This document shows, one piece after another, positions 58,711 through 64,000 of a DNA stretch of 64,000 nt. The stretch comes from Treponema sp. C6A8 (lineage in GTDB: Bacteria > Spirochaetota > Spirochaetia > Treponematales > Treponemataceae), in assembly GCF_000619925.1 (NCBI RefSeq), contig NZ_JHVB01000007.1, forward strand, positions 104,680 through 168,679. Direction: 5' to 3'. How positions within the stretch are numbered: position 1 is the first letter of the stretch; the number at the start of each line of letters is the position of its first letter. Position numbers and translations under genes: made by a program. The notes beneath the pieces were generated by a model, which was given only the letters and a program-made list of their open reading frames with translations, was not told the DNA's origin and made no database searches.

Positions 58711-59496
58711 ATGACTCCAATATCTAACTTCCATACTCACACTTTTTTATGCAACCATGCCATTGGAAAACCCGAAGATTATTATAAGCAGGCCTTAAAA
58801 GACGGTTGTTCTGCTCTTGGCTTTTCAGATCACTGTCCTTTTCCTGACTCTACTCCAGATTACTGGCCTAATATTAGAATGACAGTAGAACAGGCTTCAG
58901 ATTATGTTGGATGGGTTCGTAACCTGAAAAACGACTCTTCATTTCCTGTTTATCTGGGTTTTGAATGTGAATGGGATAAGCGTCTTGAAAACTGGTATCG
59001 GGACGGTTTGAAAGGTCGATTTGGAGCTGACTATCTTGTACTTGGCTCTCATTGGATTACTAAGGGTAATATTCACGATTATATTCCTGACAGTAAATCA
59101 GCAGAAGATTTAATCATTTATACAAATCAAACTATTGAAGCAATGAAAAGCGGACTTTTTGCCTTTCTTGCTCATCCTGACTTATGCATGGCTCACGAAA
59201 GAAAATGGGATAATGAAGTTGCAGCATGCATGAAAGCAATTTTGGATGCCGCAAAAGATTTAAATATCCCTCTTGAAGTAAACGGCCTTGGCATGCACAA
59301 ACCAATGTGCCGGACAGAAAATGGATTGCGCTATGCCTACCCTATTGATGAATTCTGGCAGATGGTTGCTGAATCAAAGGCACGCGTAATCTGCAATGCA
59401 GATGCCCATGATCCAAAAGACGTAATTGCACACGCCAGAAAAGCCCGTGAATACGCAAAAGCATTCGGCATCACCCCTATTGAAACAATATTTTAA
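58711..59496 (+). CDS. PHP-domain histidinol phosphatase-like protein
   Basis: A 261-residue PHP hydrolase. The metal-binding motif NFHTHTFLCNHAIG opens the protein, with FSDHCPFP, GFECEWD, LGSHWI, FLAHPDLCM and NADAHDPKDV following, all positions of the three-metal centre. Matches the HisK/PHP family of histidinol-phosphate phosphatases (second half conserved AHPD, DAH). ATG at 58711 is preferred over 58696. It is divergent from ppk2, with 110 bp between. Confidence 0.88.
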   Translation: MTPISNFHTHTFLCNHAIGKPEDYYKQALKDGCSALGFSDHCPFPDSTPDYWPNIRMTVEQASDYVGWVRNLKNDSSFPVYLGFECEWDKRLENWYRDGLKGRFGADYLVLGSHWITKGNIHDYIPDSKSAEDLIIYTNQTIEAMKSGLFAFLAHPDLCMAHERKWDNEVAACMKAILDAAKDLNIPLEVNGLGMHKPMCRTENGLRYAYPIDEFWQMVAESKARVICNADAHDPKDVIAHARKAREYAKAFGITPIETIF

Positions 59497-59530
59497 AAAA
59501 ATCGAAAAAAATTCAAAAAATATTCTTAAT

Positions 59531-59599
59531 ACCTATTGACCTAGTAGGTTATATCCTGTATAACTAAGCCATAAAGAAAATCCTACTAACCTAGTAGGT
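59531..59599 (+). promoter_or_regulatory. Promoter with two ACCTA-N9-TAGGT operators (sulfhydrylase)
   Basis: Sites ACCTATTGACCTAGTAGGT (59531-59549) and TCCTACTAACCTAGTAGGT (59581-59599) begin 50 bp apart. The -35 TTGACC (59536-59541) lies in the first site and the extended -10 TG-TATAAC (59559-59564) follows after 17 bp. Arrangement and spacer closely copy the promoter at 10969, including the CCTGTATAACTAA core. Confidence 0.88.
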
Positions 59600-59636
59600 A
59601 GCAAAATAAAAAACAAATACTACAGGGGGCAACATT

Positions 59637-60920
59637 ATGGCTAATTACAAATTTGAAACTTTACAGTTACACGTAGGACAGGAAAGTGCAGATCCAGCAA
59701 CAGACGCTCGTGCAGTTCCAATCTATCAGACAACTTCGTATGTTTTCCACAACTCAAAGCACGCAGCAGACCGCTTTGGACTTGCAGATGCAGGAAACAT
59801 CTACGGACGTCTTACAAACTCAACACAGGACGTTCTTGAAAAACGCCTTGCTGCTCTTGAAGGCGGTTCAGCAGCCCTTGCCCTTGCATCGGGTGCCGCA
59901 GCCATCACTTATACAATCGAGGCTCTTGCAGCTAACGGCGGCCACATTGTTGCTCAGAAGACAATCTACGGCGGAAGCTACAACCTTCTTGCCCACACAC
60001 TTCCACAGTACGGAATTACAACAACCTTCGTTGACGCACATAACCTCAAGGAACTTGAAGGCGCAATCAAAGACAACACTCGCGCAATCTACCTTGAAAC
60101 TTTGGGAAATCCAAACTCAGATATTCCTGATATCGACGCAATTTCAGAAATCGCTCACAAGCACGGACTTCCTGTTGTAGTTGACAACACATTCGGAACT
60201 CCTTACCTCATCCGTCCATTTGAGCACGGAGCAGATATCGTAGTTCACTCTGCAACAAAGTTCATCGGCGGTCACGGAACAACTTTGGGCGGTATTATAG
60301 TAGAAAGCGGTAAATTTGACTGGAAAAAGAGCGGAAACTACCCTCAGATTGCAGCTCCTAACCCAAGCTACCACGGCGTAAGCTTTGCAGATGCAGTAGG
60401 CCCAGCAGCCTTTGTTACTTACATCCGCGCTATTTTGCTCCGCGATACTGGCGCAACAATCAGCCCGTTCAACGCCTTCCTTCTTTTGCAGGGAGTTGAG
60501 ACACTTTCTCTCCGCCTGGACCGTCACGCAGAAAACACAAAGAAGGTTGTAGAGTTCTTGAGCAAGCATCCACTGGTAGAAAAGGTAAATCACCCTTCTT
60601 TGAAAGACCATCCGGATCACAAGCTTTACGAAAAATACTTCCCTAACGGTGGCGCAAGCATTTTCACCTTCAACATCAAGGGCGGCCGCGAGGAAGCATG
60701 GAAATTCATTGATAACCTCAAGATTTTCAGCCTTCTTGCAAACGTTGCCGATGTAAAATCGCTTGTAATTCACCCGGCAAGCACAACTCACTCGCAGCTT
60801 AATGATGAAGAACTCGCTGACCAGGGAATTGCACAGAACACAATCCGCCTTTCAATCGGTACAGAGCACATCGATGACATCATCGCAGATTTGGAAAACG
60901 GATTTGCGGCATTGAAATAA
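59637..60920 (+). CDS. metY: O-acetylhomoserine sulfhydrylase (aminocarboxypropyltransferase)
   Basis: A 427-residue fold-type I PLP enzyme with the length of the MetY branch, longer than cystathionine synthases. LQLHVGQESADPATDARAVPIYQTTSYVFHN, YGRLTNSTQDVLEKRLAALEGG and the PLP lysine in HSATKFIGGHGTTLGG. It joins O-acetylhomoserine with sulfide to give homocysteine, or with methanethiol to give methionine directly. It has the two-operator promoter of the sulfur regulon, so its neighbours in regulation include the nitrogenase-like operon. A terminator follows. Confidence 0.93.
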   Translation: MANYKFETLQLHVGQESADPATDARAVPIYQTTSYVFHNSKHAADRFGLADAGNIYGRLTNSTQDVLEKRLAALEGGSAALALASGAAAITYTIEALAANGGHIVAQKTIYGGSYNLLAHTLPQYGITTTFVDAHNLKELEGAIKDNTRAIYLETLGNPNSDIPDIDAISEIAHKHGLPVVVDNTFGTPYLIRPFEHGADIVVHSATKFIGGHGTTLGGIIVESGKFDWKKSGNYPQIAAPNPSYHGVSFADAVGPAAFVTYIRAILLRDTGATISPFNAFLLLQGVETLSLRLDRHAENTKKVVEFLSKHPLVEKVNHPSLKDHPDHKLYEKYFPNGGASIFTFNIKGGREEAWKFIDNLKIFSLLANVADVKSLVIHPASTTHSQLNDEELADQGIAQNTIRLSIGTEHIDDIIADLENGFAALK

Positions 60921-60944
60921 AAAAGTAAATAAATAAAAAAACGG

Positions 60945-60999
60945 AAAAAGGAAGGACGTGCACTTCAGCTTGAGCTAAAGCATGTTCTTCCTTTTTTTT
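60945..60999 (+). terminator. Rho-independent terminator
   Basis: AAAAAGGAAG…GTGC and GCATGTTCTTCCTTTTT form a long stem with a central bulge after the sulfhydrylase gene, followed by T residues. Confidence 0.75.
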
Positions 61000-61000
61000 A

Positions 61001-62460
<1,460 letters not shown>

Positions 62461-62479
62461 TTACTTCGAAGCTGCGTTA

Positions 62480-62576
62480 GCGATGTGAAGGGCTTGGCCA
62501 CCGAAGGGGGCTGGAGCGAAGCGAAACCCGAAACGTAGCGACCCGCGGAGCGAAGCGACACGGGGAACGCCCAAAA
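62480..62576 (+). repeat. GCGAAGCG-rich extragenic sequence
   Basis: GGAGCGAAGCGAAACCCG, AACGTAGCGACCCGCGGAGC and GAAGCGACACGGGGAACGCCC make a run of short direct and inverted GAAGCG/CGAAGC units before the DUF3793 gene. Similar to 35338-35430. Likely a repetitive extragenic element family of this genome. Confidence 0.5.
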
Positions 62577-62587
62577 AAGAGGACAAC

Positions 62588-63160
62588 ATGAGTTTTGACC
62601 AGATGATGATTCATTACAGCGCGCCGACTTTGTGCGGCATAAAACCGGGAAATCTTTTCTTTGTAAAAAGCTCAGAATTTTCTGAAACCCAGCTTTTATT
62701 ATGGAAGGAAAAATTTCGGGTTAACGGATTTTCAGTTACATCGGAAAAATCATCAGAAGACACTGTCTTTATACTGGTTTATAACCCTCTTCTGCTCAGA
62801 AATCTTCTTGGCGACGTATTTGTTTCTTCTTACCTTTTGGGCAAGGGATACAAAACACCGCTGAACACTTGTTCTGTAATCAAGGAACTTGTGAAGCGAA
62901 TAATGACAAAGGATGATTTTCCGCATGAAGTGGGAATAATTCTGGGCTACCCTATTCAGGATGTAATTGAATTTGAAGCTAAAAACGGAAAGGACTGCAA
63001 ATACTGCGGTTACTGGAAGTCATATTCAGATGTAGAAAATGCAAAAAATTGTATGTGCAGCTACAAAAAATGCAGCTGCATGTGCAAGGAATGGTTTGAT
63101 CAGGGCTATACAATTCCCCAGATTATTTGCGAATACAATAAGGCGGTGAAAGCCGCTTAA
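62588..63160 (+). CDS. DUF3793 family protein
   Basis: A 190-residue soluble protein. LCGIKPGNLFFVKS opens the family; the middle has FPHEVGIILGYPIQDVIEFEAKNG; the end contains six cysteines in two close groups (CKYCGYW, CMCSYKKCSCMCKEWF), a pattern that suggests a metal or Fe-S site. DUF3793 genes are often next to flavodoxin, as here. The family has no proven role. Ribosome site GAGGACAAC. Confidence 0.8.
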   Translation: MSFDQMMIHYSAPTLCGIKPGNLFFVKSSEFSETQLLLWKEKFRVNGFSVTSEKSSEDTVFILVYNPLLLRNLLGDVFVSSYLLGKGYKTPLNTCSVIKELVKRIMTKDDFPHEVGIILGYPIQDVIEFEAKNGKDCKYCGYWKSYSDVENAKNCMCSYKKCSCMCKEWFDQGYTIPQIICEYNKAVKAA

Positions 63161-63162
63161 AA

Positions 63163-63179
63163 TGCCCCCTGCCGGGGCA
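63163..63179 (+). other. Intercistronic hairpin
   Basis: TGCCCC and GGGGCA pair around CTGCC between the DUF3793 stop and the flavodoxin ribosome site, like the hairpins at 22919 and 24044. Confidence 0.4.
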
Positions 63180-63198
63180 CAAGAAAAGTGAGGTAAAA

Positions 63199-63618
63199 AT
63201 GAAAGTAAGTGTAATTTATGCAAGTACAACAGGAAACACTGAGGCGATGGCAAATGCTATCTGCGAAGCAGTAAAGGCAGCCGGTGCTGAGGTAGTATTC
63301 GGAACTGCAGACAGCGCAGACAAGGCCGCTGCTACATCAAGCGATGTAATTCTTTTGGGAAGCCCTGCTATGGGTGATGAAGTTCTTGAAGACTCTATGG
63401 AAGAATTCTTTGGCGCAATTGAAGCTTCGCTCAGCGGTAAAAAAGTAGGAGTTTTTGGTTCATACGACTGGGGCGACGGCCAGTGGCTTCGCGACTGGGA
63501 AGACCGCGTAAAGAGCGTAGGTGCAGTAAGCGCCGCAGAGCCTCTTATGGTTCACCTTACACCCGAAGATGCTGACATTGCAAAATGCAAGGAATGGGCA
63601 GCTGCTGCTGTAAAATAA
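63199..63618 (+). CDS. Flavodoxin
   Basis: A 139-residue short-chain flavodoxin. The FMN-phosphate loop is VIYASTTGNTEAMA, the isoalloxazine loops are LLGSPAMGDEVLED (near 57) and GSYDWGDGQWLRDWED (near 90). It is a low-potential electron carrier that could serve reductases such as the nitrogenase-like enzyme or radical SAM proteins. Co-transcribed with DUF3793 (38-bp gap). Nothing in the sequence ties it to a specific partner. Confidence 0.93.
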   Translation: MKVSVIYASTTGNTEAMANAICEAVKAAGAEVVFGTADSADKAAATSSDVILLGSPAMGDEVLEDSMEEFFGAIEASLSGKKVGVFGSYDWGDGQWLRDWEDRVKSVGAVSAAEPLMVHLTPEDADIAKCKEWAAAAVK

Positions 63619-63669
63619 AGCTGATTAAAATCGGATTTTAGAGAGTTTATTAAACTGGTGAGTTTGAAG

Positions 63670-64000
63670 TGCACCCCTAAAGTTGGACAAATAAAGTTCG
63701 CTTTAGGAGGTGCATTTTTTATGTCAAAATATTCATATGAATTAAAAATGCAAATAATACTTGAGCATAAGACAAAGCATTATGGGGCTTTTATACTTCA
63801 AAGAAAGTATAGTATTCATCATAGCATTATTGAGCAATGGATAGCTCAGTACGAATTGAATGGAAAATTTACAGAACCAACGCGCCATTTTAGCGGAGAA
63901 TTTAAGCTAAAAGTGCTAAACTATCAACAAGAGCATCATCTTTCCGATTCTGCCACAGCATTGATTTTCGGTATAACAAATTCTGGAACAATCTGTGCAT
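63670..64000 (+). mobile_element. IS3/IS150-type insertion sequence, left end (partial)
   Basis: The element appears to begin with TGCACCCCTAAAGTTGGACA, typical of IS3-family ends (AAAGTTGGAC). An internal inverted repeat CTTTAGGAGGTGCA (63701-63714) pairs with the first bases. The transposase first gene starts 7 bp later. The element runs beyond the window, so its right end and target duplication cannot be seen. Confidence 0.75.
63721..64000 (+). CDS. IS3-family transposase OrfA (IS150-like), partial
   Basis: 93 codons are visible. YSYELKMQIILEHKTKHYGAFILQRKYSIHHSIIEQWIAQYELNG is a helix-turn-helix of the IS150/InsJ type; a second one begins HFSGEFKLKVLNYQQEHHLSDSATALIFGI. It binds the ends of the element; a downstream OrfB (DDE catalytic part) is expected outside the window, produced with OrfA by frameshifting. 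Confidence 0.85.
   Translation, partial: MSKYSYELKMQIILEHKTKHYGAFILQRKYSIHHSIIEQWIAQYELNGKFTEPTRHFSGEFKLKVLNYQQEHHLSDSATALIFGITNSGTICA

Overview
The window looks like chromosome of a host-associated spirochaete of the Treponema type. This is inferred from moderate AT-richness, the style of the proteins (many lipoproteins and secreted proteins with SH3, YARHG and NADase-type glycan-binding domains), a DUF3793-flavodoxin pair, and integron-type gene cassettes, which are known from Treponema denticola. No rRNA or tRNA gene was seen, so the genus is an inference. There are about 60 protein genes, several broken genes, five good attC sites, one insertion-sequence end, and a striking family of 19-bp operators.

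Layout. 0-4.8 kb: end of a LysR-type regulator, a polar amino-acid ABC transporter, a MATE pump. 4.8-10.9 kb: MarR regulator, RND efflux pair with a PII-like protein, a flavin-type oxidase-fold protein, a radical SAM protein. 11-14.2 kb: second amino-acid ABC transporter. 14.4-19.6 kb: a three-gene sensory operon (degenerate GGDEF sensor, hybrid histidine kinase, response regulator). 19.7-25.8 kb: NifX-like protein, two nitrogenase-like component-1 subunits and a NitT/TauT-type ABC transporter. 25.9-31.2 kb: LolD/FtsX-type exporter with a DUF4418 protein, an Rrf2 regulator, and two PLP enzymes of sulfur amino-acid metabolism. 31.3-45.3 kb: an accessory block of lineage-specific secreted and membrane proteins. 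45.4-48.3 kb: cbiD, cbiC and cobD. 48.3-56.4 kb: an integron-cassette array with no integrase, lying inside the cobalamin gene set. 56.4-58.6 kb: cbiB, a cobU-like gene and ppk2. 58.7-64 kb: PHP phosphatase, O-acetylhomoserine sulfhydrylase, enolase, DUF3793, flavodoxin, and the start of an IS3-type element.

How the genes may work together. The palindrome ACCTA-N9-TAGGT lies at the promoters of seven transcription units: both amino-acid ABC transporters, the nitrogenase-like operon, the DUF4418-FtsX-LolD operon, the Rrf2-PLP enzyme operon, the MalY-like lyase, and O-acetylhomoserine sulfhydrylase. The simplest reading is a CymR-like sulfur regulon run by the Rrf2 protein encoded at 28421. It would include a nitrogenase-like enzyme that keeps the positions of all P-cluster cysteines and of the two active-site cofactor ligands. 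By analogy with methylthio-alkane reductase, that enzyme may release a usable sulfur compound for the sulfhydrylase. The function is inferred; no NifH or NifB homologue lies in the window.

The second notable system is the cassette array. Its attC sites carry the expected extrahelical base, and short GC-rich hairpins with compensatory changes lie directly downstream. Cassette cargo includes PIN/RHH and MazEF toxin-antitoxin pairs, an SMI1/KNR4-type immunity-like protein, and secreted SH3 and glycan-binding proteins. A diverged copy of the cbiB 3' end sits at the far edge of the array next to cobD, which marks where the cobalamin cluster was opened.
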